Both the position numbers and the translations under genes were made by a program. The notes under the pieces are model-generated. The model searched no databases. It worked only from the letters and a program-made list of their open reading frames with translations, and was not told the DNA's origin. A DNA stretch of 64,000 nucleotides. Origin: Chryseobacterium sp. SNU WT5. Lineage in GTDB: Bacteria; Bacteroidota; Bacteroidia; Flavobacteriales; Weeksellaceae. Where the stretch lies: contig NZ_CP041687.1 of assembly GCF_007362475.1 (NCBI RefSeq), forward strand, positions 186,001-250,000, written 5' to 3'. Positions 28,106 through 36,667 of this stretch are shown here, one piece after another (position 1 is the first letter of the stretch; the number at the start of each line of letters is the position of its first letter).

Positions 28106-29080
28106 ATGCAATCTATGTTACACAATCAAGAAAATTATGCGCACCTTGTAAAAGCCAAAGCTAAAAAATTTGGTTTTCAAAATTGTGGTATTTCGAATGC
28201 AGACTTTTTGGAAGACGATGCTCCGAAATTTGAAAAGTGGTTAAATCATGGTTATCAGGGGGAAATGTCTTACATGGAGAATTATTTCGACAAAAGGCTT
28301 GATCCTCGCTTGCTGGTAGATGGTGCAAAATCCATCATCTCTTTATCTTATAATTATTTTCCACAGGAACCTCTTTCTCAGATTGGATCTTTAAAAATCT
28401 CAAAATACGCATACGGACAGGACTACCATGAAATCATTAAGGAAATTCTACATGAAATGGTCGTCGAACTTAAAGAAGAAATAGGTGATTTTCAATGTCG
28501 AGTGTTTACAGATTCTGCACCGATTTTAGAACGTAGCTGGGCTAGAAAATCAGGTATCGGCTGGGTTGGAAAGAATGCAAACCTCATTACTAAACAAACT
28601 GGTTCTTTTTATTTTTTAGCAGAAATCATCTGTGATCTTGAACTTGCATCTGATTCAGCAACAACAGATCATTGCGGTTCTTGCCGAAAATGTATTGATG
28701 CATGTCCTACGAATGCAATTGTATCTGACCGGCTTATTGACGGTAGCAAATGTATCTCTTATGCAACAATTGAATTAAAAAATGAAATTCCCGATCATTT
28801 CAAAAATAAAATGGAGGATTGGGTTTTTGGATGTGATATTTGTCAAGATGTCTGTCCCTGGAATCGATTTTCGAAACCTCATCAACAAGAGAAATTTAAT
28901 CCAAATAATTTTTTGAAAAATATGAGAAACGAAGATTGGAAGGAGCTATCCGGCGATTTGTTTTCAGAAATTTTCCGCAAGTCACCCGTGAAAAGAACTA
29001 AATTTGCAGGACTGAAACGTAATATCGAATTTGCAACCAAGTATTCTGACCTCAGCAAGAACTTGGAAACTAAACATTAA
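28106..29080 (+). CDS. queG: Epoxyqueuosine reductase
   Basis: Reduces epoxyqueuosine to queuosine in the wobble base of tRNAs, using cobalamin and two [4Fe-4S] clusters. The clusters' ligands appear as CGSCRKCIDACP and CDICQDVCP in the second half; the upstream QueG-specific segments RVFTDSAPILERSWARKSGIGWVGKN are present (quoted across two adjacent motifs). Length (about 320 residues) is normal for the Bacteroidetes short form. A TAGTTTTG -7 box at 28096-28103 ends only two bases before the first ATG, so the mRNA probably starts after it and the ATG at 28115 may be the true start. Confidence 0.94.
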   Translation: MQSMLHNQENYAHLVKAKAKKFGFQNCGISNADFLEDDAPKFEKWLNHGYQGEMSYMENYFDKRLDPRLLVDGAKSIISLSYNYFPQEPLSQIGSLKISKYAYGQDYHEIIKEILHEMVVELKEEIGDFQCRVFTDSAPILERSWARKSGIGWVGKNANLITKQTGSFYFLAEIICDLELASDSATTDHCGSCRKCIDACPTNAIVSDRLIDGSKCISYATIELKNEIPDHFKNKMEDWVFGCDICQDVCPWNRFSKPHQQEKFNPNNFLKNMRNEDWKELSGDLFSEIFRKSPVKRTKFAGLKRNIEFATKYSDLSKNLETKH

Positions 29081-29091
29081 TAAAAATAAAG

Positions 29092-29769
29092 ATGAAAAAA
29101 TTTATACTAATTGTTCTAAAAACCATTTGGGCAATCATCGCGTTGGTTGCGATCTATATCATTTTTGCATTAATAATACCCTATATCAAGGTTCCCGCAG
29201 AGAAAGTTTCCGAACCAAGGATTGTTGAAGCATACATTTTAACCAATGGTGTGCATACTGATATTGTGGTTCCGATAAAAACGAAACAATACGACTGGAG
29301 TAAAGAAATACGGTTTGAAAATACCACTTCTAAAAGTACAGACTTCAACTACCTTTCAATTGGTTGGGGAGATAAAGGTTTTTATCTGGATACACCTGAA
29401 TGGTCAGATCTCAAGGTTTCTACAGCATTTAAGGCTGCTTTCTGGCTGGGAGAATCAGCAATGCACTGCACCTTCTATAAAGATATGAAAGAAAGCGATG
29501 ATTGTAAAAAGTTGATGCTGACTGAAAGACAGTACCAAAACTTGATTGAATTTATAAATAAGAAATTCGACCGCGATCAAAACGGACATTTAAACTTGAT
29601 TAAAACAGATGCAGTTTATAATGATCATGATGCTTTTTACGATGCGAATGGTAGTTACAGTTTTCTGTATACCTGCAACACCTGGACGAACAATGCTTTA
29701 AAAGCAGCTGGTCAAAAAGCAGCTTTATGGACTCCATCTGATTTTGGAATTTTTCACCATTATCAATAG
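29092..29769 (+). CDS. DUF2459 / TIGR02117 family protein
   Basis: A 225-residue protein with one N-terminal membrane helix (about residues 4-31) and a periplasmic domain. Landmarks are LTNGVHTDIVVP, SIGWGDKGFYLDTPEW and YTCNTWTNNALKAAG, which identify TIGR02117 (DUF2459), a family first noted in some urease regions. The conserved His and Cys in these motifs suggest an NlpC/P60-like papain fold, but activity is not established. It begins 11 bases after queG and is probably co-transcribed with it. Confidence 0.85.
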   Translation: MKKFILIVLKTIWAIIALVAIYIIFALIIPYIKVPAEKVSEPRIVEAYILTNGVHTDIVVPIKTKQYDWSKEIRFENTTSKSTDFNYLSIGWGDKGFYLDTPEWSDLKVSTAFKAAFWLGESAMHCTFYKDMKESDDCKKLMLTERQYQNLIEFINKKFDRDQNGHLNLIKTDAVYNDHDAFYDANGSYSFLYTCNTWTNNALKAAGQKAALWTPSDFGIFHHYQ

Positions 29770-29889
29770 CGAGTTGCCTTAGGTTCTCTCATTTGTTTAA
29801 TCGTTCGATTTTTATAAAAAGGCAGTCTTATTTGCATGAAAATAAAATTTTCCCTATTTTAAAACCTCGATCAACAATTATAATCTGAC

Positions 29890-30987
29890 ATGAAACGACA
29901 ACTTCTCTATATCTTACTTTTTTTAAATTTTAATGTTTTATTTTTTAATACCGTATCTGCGCAGACTGTAACTCCTAAAATAGATTCCTTACGAATTGGT
30001 GTCGCAGGAACCACTCCGTTCGTTTTTATGGAGACAGGAAATCCTGCACCGCAAGGAATTTCTGTAAATATCTGGAATGAAATTGCAAGTGATCTCAACT
30101 GGAACTATCAATACAAATCTTATAAAACTGTTAATTTAGCCTTAGATGCTTTAAAAAAAGGAGATTTGGATTTAGTTGTTGGACCCGTTACCATTAACGC
30201 TCAACGTTCAGATTCCTTCAAATTTTCACAACCGTTTTATCAATCCAGTTTAGCAATTGCGTATAAGCAAGGTGAATTTAGTATCTGGAATGTAGTTAAA
30301 CTTTTATTCAGTTTTAAACTATTAATCGCCATTGGTATTTTCCTCGTGATACTCGCTATTGTTGGAACACTTCTCTGGCTTGCAGAACGGAAAGCTTCCC
30401 CTGACCAATTCCCTGCGGAACCAGCGAAAGGGATTGGAACCGGAATGTGGTTAGCCATTGTAACGATGAGTACAACGGGTTATGGAGACAAAGCACCGGT
30501 AACATTAATGGGAAGAATTATTGCCGGAACGTGGATGATTGTCTCTATTATATCTGCAACTTCCATGATTGCCGGAATCGCGAGCGTCTTAACTTTTTCA
30601 AATTTCCAATCGGTTGACATTAAAAATATCGAGCAATTGAATGGTAAAAAAGTAGCCACAATTTCAGGTTCGCCTTCTATCAGTTTTTTAAAGGAATATA
30701 ATATTAGAATAAAGCCAGTCGAAAATTTAGATCAAGCAATCAAAATGTTGAACAACAAACAGGTTGATGCCATTGTTTATGACCGACCGCAATTAATGTA
30801 TTATATCAATAATCACAAAGATGAAGATCTGGAAATTTCTAAGGCCGAGTATTACCAGCAAGGCTATGGTTTTGCTTTTCCGAAAGAAAGTAACTTAATT
30901 TTCAATGTAAACCGGACTTTACTTGAATTGGCTGAAGCGCAGGAAATTTCAAAAATAACGAAGGAATATCTAGGGAATGAACATTAG
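29890..30987 (+). CDS. GluR0-type ionotropic glutamate receptor / ligand-gated K+ channel
   Basis: A 365-residue membrane receptor. Order: signal peptide (to about residue 24), first half of a type-3 solute-binding domain (about 31-128, with VVGPVTINAQR whose Arg106 fits the conserved amino-acid carboxylate ligand), a membrane helix (about 143-166), a pore loop with the potassium filter TTGYGD (195-200), a second membrane helix (about 206-234), then the other half of the binding domain (about 248-362, with DAIVYDRPQLMYY). This S1-TM-P-TM-S2 arrangement with a K+-type filter is that of cyanobacterial GluR0. It should be an inner-membrane channel opened by a periplasmic amino acid. Substrate is inferred from fold only. 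It is a single gene ended by the terminator at 30998-31032. Confidence 0.88.
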   Translation: MKRQLLYILLFLNFNVLFFNTVSAQTVTPKIDSLRIGVAGTTPFVFMETGNPAPQGISVNIWNEIASDLNWNYQYKSYKTVNLALDALKKGDLDLVVGPVTINAQRSDSFKFSQPFYQSSLAIAYKQGEFSIWNVVKLLFSFKLLIAIGIFLVILAIVGTLLWLAERKASPDQFPAEPAKGIGTGMWLAIVTMSTTGYGDKAPVTLMGRIIAGTWMIVSIISATSMIAGIASVLTFSNFQSVDIKNIEQLNGKKVATISGSPSISFLKEYNIRIKPVENLDQAIKMLNNKQVDAIVYDRPQLMYYINNHKDEDLEISKAEYYQQGYGFAFPKESNLIFNVNRTLLELAEAQEISKITKEYLGNEH

Positions 30988-30997
30988 AATCCAATAA

Positions 30998-31032
30998 AAA
31001 AGCCTCTGCAATCAATGATTACAGAGGCTTTT
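30998..31032. terminator. Hairpin terminator after the channel gene
   Basis: AAAAGCCTCTG / CAGAGGCTTTT, an 11-base-pair stem with a 13-base loop and T/A runs on both sides. It can serve the channel gene (plus) and the tRNA-Leu transcript (minus). Confidence 0.9.
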
Positions 31033-31034
31033 AG

Positions 31035-31116
31035 TACCCGGCACCAGAATCGAACTGGTACATCTTGCGATACTAGAGTTTGAGTCTAGCGCGTCTACCA
31101 ATTCCGCCAGCCGGGC
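31035..31116 (-). tRNA. tRNA-Leu (anticodon CAA)
   Basis: An 82-base type II tRNA on the minus strand. Acceptor GCCCGGC / GCCGGGT with a G1-U72 pair and discriminator A; D-loop GGAATTGGTAGACGC; anticodon stem CTAGA/TCTAG with loop CTCAAAC (anticodon CAA); a variable arm; T-arm with the loop TTCGATT. CCA is not encoded. It reads UUG. Confidence 0.95.
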
Positions 31117-31187
31117 TCTTTAAATTGGTGTGCAAATATAGAATTATTTTTTTTGCCAGAAAAGTAAATTTTAATAATTTTTTGAAA

Positions 31188-31952
31188 TTAAAACAACAGT
31201 TCGAGACCGTCAAACGCAAGAAACATATTGTCAGGAAGTTGTGCTTCCGTTCCCTCATGCAAACCCAAATGATGAGAAATATGCGTAAGGTACATCTTGG
31301 TAGGTTTCAGTTCTTCAAACAGTTCCAAAACCTGTGGTAAAATAAAATGCGCAGGATGGTAGTCTTCCTTTCTTATACAATTGACAATCAGATAATCCAA
31401 ATTCTTTAATTTTACTTTCTCCTCGTCAGAAATAAAACTGGCATCCGTGATATACGCAAGATTTTTAATTTTAAATCCAAAAATAGAAATTTTGGAATGT
31501 TGCACTTCAATAGGAATAATTTCTGTTTTAAAAATTGAAAATGGCTTTTCGATTTCATGCAAATTAAAAGAAGGTGCACCAGGATACTTTACATCGGAGA
31601 AGGCATAGGGAAATCGACTTCTAACCTCATCACCTACTCTTTTCTTAGCATAAAGGTCAATATTTTTTCCGTTTTTAAAAATTAACGGTCGCAAGTCATC
31701 CAACCCAATTACATGATCATTATGCTCATGCGTCAACAAGACAGCATCAATTTGTTCTTCTTTATTTTCAAGCATCTGCATGCGAAAATCTGGTCCGCAG
31801 TCGATGAGGATCTTCTTTTCGGTATCTGTGGTAATTAAGACAGATGAACGGAAGCGCTTATCTTGTAGATTTGAAGAAGAACAAACTTCGCAATGACATC
31901 CAATTACCGGAACTCCTTGCGAAGTTCCCGTTCCTAAAAATTTCAACTTCAT
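31188..31952 (-). CDS. MBL-fold metallohydrolase (PhnP-like)
   Basis: A 254-residue cytoplasmic metallo-beta-lactamase-fold enzyme. It has the metal motif THEHNDH (residues 74-80), GPDF upstream, further histidines in the HSKISIFGF and HISHHLG segments, and an N-terminal CHCEVC structural-zinc motif (19-24) characteristic of the PhnP/cyclic-phosphodiesterase branch. Such proteins hydrolyse phosphodiester bonds; the exact substrate is unknown. It is divergent from the gene at 32000. Confidence 0.88.
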   Translation of the reverse strand: MKLKFLGTGTSQGVPVIGCHCEVCSSSNLQDKRFRSSVLITTDTEKKILIDCGPDFRMQMLENKEEQIDAVLLTHEHNDHVIGLDDLRPLIFKNGKNIDLYAKKRVGDEVRSRFPYAFSDVKYPGAPSFNLHEIEKPFSIFKTEIIPIEVQHSKISIFGFKIKNLAYITDASFISDEEKVKLKNLDYLIVNCIRKEDYHPAHFILPQVLELFEELKPTKMYLTHISHHLGLHEGTEAQLPDNMFLAFDGLELLF

Positions 31953-31999
31953 TTTTTTTGATGTTGGTTTAATTTTGGTAAATTTACAAAAAATTAGAA

Positions 32000-33436
32000 T
32001 TGACAGTTATTCATCCGAAATTAACCCCAAAGCAGAAAGCTTTGGCGATCAATCTTGACCAGAATATTTATGGCACTTTTGCCGAAATTGGAGCTGGCCA
32101 GGAAACGGTACGCCATTTTTTCAGGGCGGGAGGAGCTTCCCAAACGATTGCTAAAGCAATGTCGGCCTACGACAAAGATTTTAGTGACGCTATCTACGGA
32201 AAGGAAGCCCGAAATAGATATGTGACACAAAACCGGTTACGCAAGATGCTGCGTTATGAAGTTTCATTAATAGAAGAACGGGTATCACGCGAAAGTTGCC
32301 CTGGGCGAAAGTTCTTTTCTTACGCAAACACCGTAACAACCATTAACTTCGACAAGACGATGAAAGGTCATGGTTGGGTAGGCCTACGGTTTCAGCTGGA
32401 AGAAACAGAAGATTATAACGAAATTGTACTTCATGTTAAGTTTAATGAAAACGATGCAACTCTACAGCAGGAAACCTTAGGTAGTCTGGGTGTTAATCTT
32501 ATTTATGGGGCATTTAATTATTCCGATAATCCCCGGAAGATGATTAATTCCCTCTTCGACGATATATCGAAAGACAATGTTGAAATTGATATGATCGATT
32601 TCAGTGGCCCTGCATTTAATTATGTTGATAATCGATTGATGAGTTTACAATTGGTCAAAAATGGAATGACTGATGCGGTGATCTTTAATGCTAAAGGAAA
32701 CAATATGTTGCCTGCAGATATTCTCTACAAAAAAAATATATTTGCAGTCCGCGGCAGTTTTCGACCTGTTACTTTGGTCAACATTGATATGTTCGTGAAC
32801 GGACTTGAAATGTTCAAAAAAGACTGGGACTGCAGTGAAGAAGAGACGGAAGTATTATTCGAAATCACGATCTCCAATTTGCGGGCAGCTGGAGATATTG
32901 ACGAACGGGATTTCTTGGATCGAGTTGATGTTTTAGGAAAACTTGGATATACCGTAATCATCTCTAATTTCTCAGAATATTATCGACTGATCGATTATTT
33001 CAATCCTTACACCAACGGAAAAATTGGTGTTGCAATGGGAGTTAATAATCTTTTGGACGTTTTTGATGAAAATTACTACAAGAATCTTTCTGGTGGAATT
33101 CTGGAAGCATTTGGTAAGTTTTTCAGACAAGATGTACGCGTCTATCTTTATCCCTACAAAGACCCGGAAACCCACCAATTACTATCTTCTAATAATCTAA
33201 AGGTTAATGATAATTTGAAAGAATTATACAAATATTTCAAACTCAACAAAAGAATAGTTGATATTCAAAACTACAATCCTGACTACTCTGAAATATATTC
33301 TCGAATTATCCTGGATAAAATTGCCAATCATATTCCGAATTGGGAACAGGAAGTACCAGAAGGTGTTGCAGATTTAATTAAAGAACGTGGAATGTTCGGT
33401 TATAAAGAAGAATTAAAACTAAAAGAATTTTCTTAA
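32000..33436 (+). CDS. Conserved flavobacterial protein of unknown function
   Basis: A 478-residue soluble protein without signal peptide or membrane segment. Conserved-looking segments include IYGTFAEIGAGQETVRHFFR near the N-terminus and KAMSAYDKDFSDAIYGKEAR. Database entries for this family carry inconsistent names, such as nicotinate-nucleotide adenylyltransferase, which I cannot confirm: no nucleotidyltransferase HxGH signature is visible. The start is TTG at 32000; no ATG fits upstream and the IYGTFAEIG segment lies only about 23 residues in. It is followed 11 bases later by the fRMsr gene, so both are probably one unit. Confidence 0.75.
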   Translation: MTVIHPKLTPKQKALAINLDQNIYGTFAEIGAGQETVRHFFRAGGASQTIAKAMSAYDKDFSDAIYGKEARNRYVTQNRLRKMLRYEVSLIEERVSRESCPGRKFFSYANTVTTINFDKTMKGHGWVGLRFQLEETEDYNEIVLHVKFNENDATLQQETLGSLGVNLIYGAFNYSDNPRKMINSLFDDISKDNVEIDMIDFSGPAFNYVDNRLMSLQLVKNGMTDAVIFNAKGNNMLPADILYKKNIFAVRGSFRPVTLVNIDMFVNGLEMFKKDWDCSEEETEVLFEITISNLRAAGDIDERDFLDRVDVLGKLGYTVIISNFSEYYRLIDYFNPYTNGKIGVAMGVNNLLDVFDENYYKNLSGGILEAFGKFFRQDVRVYLYPYKDPETHQLLSSNNLKVNDNLKELYKYFKLNKRIVDIQNYNPDYSEIYSRIILDKIANHIPNWEQEVPEGVADLIKERGMFGYKEELKLKEFS

Positions 33437-33447
33437 AAATAAAAAAT

Positions 33448-33897
33448 ATGTCAGAAATAAAAAAACGTCTTTCCATTATATTAGAAAGTCCAAAAGATAA
33501 TAAGGAAGAGAAACTTCAAAAAATTTGTCAGTTATTAGATCAGGAAATTTCCTATTTCAACTGGACCGGATTTTATTTTAAAAACGGTGACAAAGAAGAA
33601 TTGATTTTAGGCCCTTATGTTGGTGCTCCAACAGATCATACCATTATTCCTTACGGAAAGGGAATTTGTGGACAGGTGGCCGTATCAAACGAAACATTTG
33701 TAGTTCCAGATGTATATGAGCAAGATAATTATTTAAGTTGTTCTATCGATACCAAAGCTGAAATCGTAGTTCCGATTATGAAAGATGGAAAAAATATCGG
33801 ACAAATTGATATTGATTCACATAAAGTAAATCCTTTTACTGATGAAGATCGAGATATGTTAGAATGGCTTTGTGACGAGGTTGCCAAGATTATGTAA
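33448..33897 (+). CDS. msrC: Free methionine-(R)-sulfoxide reductase (GAF domain)
   Basis: A 149-residue GAF-domain enzyme that reduces free methionine-(R)-sulfoxide. The catalytic cysteine region is GKGICGQVAVSNETFVVPDV, followed by a second Cys in NYLSCSIDTKAEIVVPI; both cysteines and the conserved Glu of SEIVVP-like TKAEIVVPI are kept. The N-terminal NWTGFYF and LILGPYVG segments complete the pattern of YebR/MsrC. It is cytoplasmic and probably helps repair oxidised methionine. Confidence 0.92.
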   Translation: MSEIKKRLSIILESPKDNKEEKLQKICQLLDQEISYFNWTGFYFKNGDKEELILGPYVGAPTDHTIIPYGKGICGQVAVSNETFVVPDVYEQDNYLSCSIDTKAEIVVPIMKDGKNIGQIDIDSHKVNPFTDEDRDMLEWLCDEVAKIM

Positions 33898-33916
33898 TCA
33901 AATTTGATTAAAATAA

Positions 33917-33951
33917 AAAAAGTGTGGATTCTTAGAAAGTCCACACTTTTT
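33917..33951. terminator. Bidirectional terminator
   Basis: AAAAAGTGTGGA / TCCACACTTTTT, a 12-base-pair stem with an 11-base loop between the convergent fRMsr and GNAT genes. Confidence 0.93.
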
Positions 33952-33967
33952 GTTTTTAGAAGAATTT

Positions 33968-34438
33968 TTATTCCGCCAAGTCAGCGATTCCTTTTCCATC
34001 TAAACGGTAAACCGTCCACTCATCCATTGGTTTTGCTTGAAGCGATTCGTAGAAGTCGATAGCGGGTTGATTCCAGTTGAGAACCGACCACTCCATTCTG
34101 CCGCAGTTTTCTGCTTTGGCGATTTTCGTGAGTTCAATAAGCAAAGTTTTTCCGTATCCTTTGCCGCGGTGTTCCGGTTCTACGTAAAGGTCTTCTAAGT
34201 ACAAACCTGGTTTTCCTACAAAAGTGGAAAAATTATAGAAATAAAGGGCGAATCCAGCTGGAATTCCATTTTCCTCGCCGATGATTACGTGGGCGAATTT
34301 TTTTACAAATATATTTTCCTGAAGTTCTTCTACGGAAGTGACAACCTCGTCTTCCATTTTTTCATAAACCGCAAGTTTCTTTATCAGTTCAAAAATAAGT
34401 GAGGAATCTTCGGGAAGTGCTTTTCTAATAGTAACCAT
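33968..34438 (-). CDS. GNAT family N-acetyltransferase
   Basis: A 156-residue acetyltransferase of the spermidine/diamine-acetyltransferase-like branch. It begins MVTIRKALPEDSSLI, a typical GNAT start, and holds the acetyl-CoA loop EPEHRGKGYGKTLL, the preceding LYLEDLYV strand, and a late WSVLNWNQPAIDFYESL segment. A longer frame to 34519 exists, but its first 27 residues lack family similarity; the ATG at 34438 is preferred. The substrate is unknown. Confidence 0.88.
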   Translation of the reverse strand: MVTIRKALPEDSSLIFELIKKLAVYEKMEDEVVTSVEELQENIFVKKFAHVIIGEENGIPAGFALYFYNFSTFVGKPGLYLEDLYVEPEHRGKGYGKTLLIELTKIAKAENCGRMEWSVLNWNQPAIDFYESLQAKPMDEWTVYRLDGKGIADLAE

Positions 34439-34747
34439 TTGGTAATTAATTTTATGAATATCAAAGTTAATGCTTTTATGAGAAATGAATCGCAATAATC
34501 TGCTACATATTAACCACAAAAGTCACAAAAATTAATGTTTTTTTTAAATTAGTCAAAAGTTAAAATAAGCAGAATGCAAAAATTATTTTATGAACTATTC
34601 CTAAAATAGGAAAAGGAAAAAAAGCAACGCACACGTGAATTTCTCTTCTTGTTTTGTCGATTTTATTTCTAAATTAAAATATTCATGAATTCTTGGCAAA
34701 TTAGAGTTTTCAATTCTGCGAGAAATTTATTTAAAAATCCATTAACT
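34439..34747. other. AT-rich gap upstream of the repeat
   Basis: About 310 bases between the GNAT start and the dispersed repeat at 34748. It contains an upstream region for the GNAT gene but no clear promoter, RNA gene or ORF that I can support. Confidence 0.5.
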
Positions 34748-34838
34748 AGCCCCGATTGAACGGCATGTTTGAGCTCTTGTTGGGCGGCGGCGAAGCCGCT
34801 GCCCAAAAAAGCGAGTAGTGAAAGCGGGATTAAGCTCC
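34748..34838. repeat. Dispersed intergenic repeat with central hairpin
   Basis: A 91-base GC-richer element reading AGCCCCGATTGAACGG at one end and AGCGGGATTAAGCTCC at the other, with a central hairpin GGGCGGCGGC...GCCGCTGCCC (around 34781-34804). From memory, elements with these end sequences recur between genes in many flavobacterial genomes, though I cannot check. It touches the terminator that follows the E2 gene. Confidence 0.65.
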
Positions 34839-34845
34839 AAAAAAA

Positions 34846-34872
34846 AAACCTCTGAGAAGTTCTCAAAGGTTT
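34846..34872 (-). terminator. Terminator of the E2 gene
   Basis: Minus strand AAACCTTTGAGAA-CT-TCTCAGAGGTTT-type hairpin with one mismatch in the stem, followed by a run of ten U. It lies 26 bases past the stop of the dehydrogenase E2 gene. Confidence 0.88.
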
Positions 34873-34898
34873 AGTTTTATATTTTGGTCTGCTGAAAA

Positions 34899-36242
34899 TT
34901 AAATCTCAGTATTCATATCCCAGTTTTGAAGATAATCGTGAACGTGTTTCAGGAACATTCCACCCAAAGAACCGTCTACTACCCGGTGATCGTAGGAATG
35001 TGACATAAACATTAAATTACGAATCGCAATTACATCGCCATCTTTGGTTTCTAAAACTGCAGGTTTTTTCACAATCGCACCAACTGCCAGAATAGCAACT
35101 TGAGGTTGTGGAATAATCGGTGTTCCCATAAGGTTTCCGAAGCCTCCAACGTTAGAGATCGTGTAAGTTGCACCTTGCGTATCTTCTGGTCTCAATTTTT
35201 TATTTCTTGCACGGTAAGCCAAATCGTTGATCGCTTTTGCCAAACCTGAAAGTGACAGTTGATCTGCATTTTTAATAACAGGAACAATAAGATTTCCGTC
35301 TGGAAGTGCAGTTGCCATTCCGATATTAATATTTTTCTTTTTGATGATCTTGTCGCCATCTACAGAAACGTTGATCATCGGGAAGTCCTGAATTGCTTTC
35401 ACAATCGCATGAACAAAAATCGGCATATATGTCAATTTCTCGCCTTCTCTCTTTTCGAAAATATCTTTGTGTTTCGTTCTCCATCTTACGACATTCGTAA
35501 CATCTGATTCGATGAACGAGGTAACGTGTGGCGAAGTGTGTTTGCTTTTCACCATTGCATCAGCAATGATCTTACGAACTCTGTCCATTTGAATCAATTC
35601 GTCACCTTCATTTAATTTTATTGGTGCAGAAACCGGAGCTGCAGCTTGTGGAGCCGGACTTGGAGTTGCTGCAACTGATGGTGTAGAAACTGCTTTTGGC
35701 GCTGCTGGAACAGTTCTGTTTGAAACGAATGATAAAATATCTTCTTTGGTAATTCTTCCGTCTAACCCGGTTCCTTTGATGGTTTGCAGTTCAGCATCAG
35801 AAATTTTTTCGTTTTGGGCAATTGATTTTACTAACGGTGATAAATATAAATCAGAACCTTCGAAACTGGTTGCGGATTTTGAACTTTCCATTGCTTCTTC
35901 CAATCCTTTTACAACATCAGGCTCTACATTTGGAATATCAGTTTTTACTTCTTCGGCAGATTTTGGTTCCTGAGGTTGCTCAGAAATCACTTCTCCTGCG
36001 CCGGCAACTTCTAGAATTGCGATTGCTTCACCGATCTTAGCAACTTCATCTTTCTGTTTCAGGATTTTAATAATTTTCCCCGAAACTGGTGTCGGAACAT
36101 CGGAATCTACTTTGTCGGTTGCAATTTCTACAACAGAGTCATCTTCCTTTACGGAATCTCCTTCATTGAACATCCAACTGATAATCGTCGCTTCCATCAC
36201 GCCCTCTCCCATCGATGGAAGTAGTAATTTATATTCTGCCAT
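34899..36242 (-). CDS. 2-oxo acid dehydrogenase complex E2 (dihydrolipoyl acyltransferase)
   Basis: A 447-residue acyltransferase core of a 2-oxo-acid dehydrogenase complex. It has one N-terminal lipoyl domain (lipoyl Lys44 in EIATDKVDSDV), a Glu/Ser-rich linker, a peripheral subunit-binding domain (about residues 132-170, LYLSPLVKSIA to TKEDILSF), an Ala/Pro-rich linker and the catalytic domain with HRVVDGSLGG near the C-terminus. One lipoyl domain and the sequence type suggest the branched-chain 2-oxo acid branch, but pyruvate or 2-oxoglutarate cannot be excluded. E1 and E3 genes are not adjacent. A TATCTTTG box on the minus strand at 36268-36261 is the likely promoter. Confidence 0.92.
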   Translation of the reverse strand: MAEYKLLLPSMGEGVMEATIISWMFNEGDSVKEDDSVVEIATDKVDSDVPTPVSGKIIKILKQKDEVAKIGEAIAILEVAGAGEVISEQPQEPKSAEEVKTDIPNVEPDVVKGLEEAMESSKSATSFEGSDLYLSPLVKSIAQNEKISDAELQTIKGTGLDGRITKEDILSFVSNRTVPAAPKAVSTPSVAATPSPAPQAAAPVSAPIKLNEGDELIQMDRVRKIIADAMVKSKHTSPHVTSFIESDVTNVVRWRTKHKDIFEKREGEKLTYMPIFVHAIVKAIQDFPMINVSVDGDKIIKKKNINIGMATALPDGNLIVPVIKNADQLSLSGLAKAINDLAYRARNKKLRPEDTQGATYTISNVGGFGNLMGTPIIPQPQVAILAVGAIVKKPAVLETKDGDVIAIRNLMFMSHSYDHRVVDGSLGGMFLKHVHDYLQNWDMNTEI

Positions 36243-36370
36243 TTTATATTTCGATTTTCACAAAGATAAAAAATTTTCCCATTAAGAAAAAACGAAATTT
36301 TAGGGCAATTTTTTGATTTTATTTCAAAAGTTAAGTTTACAGTTTCTATCTTTGATGTTTAAATTACATT

Positions 36371-36664
36371 ATGAAAAACCTGTATATCGTTGCCTTGTTC
36401 CAATTCAAAGAAAGTGATTTGATGGACGCCCTGGAATTACTAAAAAAATTAGTTTTTGAAACCCGAAAAGAAGAAGGTTGTTTACAGTACGACTTAATAG
36501 AGGACAAAGAAAACAAAGGCGTTTTCTTTATTGTAGAACTTTGGGAAAGCGATGAACATCACCACCAGCACAATGGCACCGATCATTTAATGAATTTCAG
36601 AAATCAATCAGCATCGATGTTAGAAAGATCTGCACAAGTATATAAAGGATACAAAACATTTTAA
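36371..36664 (+). CDS. Antibiotic biosynthesis monooxygenase-type (ABM) protein
   Basis: A 97-residue dimeric alpha-beta barrel protein of the ABM/YgiN superfamily. Signature segments are FETRKEEGCLQYDL and FFIVELWESDEHHHQHN. Members act as quinol monooxygenases or unknown small oxygenases; the function here is not determined. A TATCTTTG box at 36347-36354 gives a short leader. The deformylase-like gene begins three bases after its stop, so the two are one operon. Confidence 0.85.
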   Translation: MKNLYIVALFQFKESDLMDALELLKKLVFETRKEEGCLQYDLIEDKENKGVFFIVELWESDEHHHQHNGTDHLMNFRNQSASMLERSAQVYKGYKTF

Positions 36665-36667
36665 AAA

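Noticed and set aside
27752-29080. Rhodanese and queG as a sulfur or tRNA-modification pair
   Set aside because: They are divergent with separate promoters; no shared regulation is visible and QueG does not need a sulfurtransferase.
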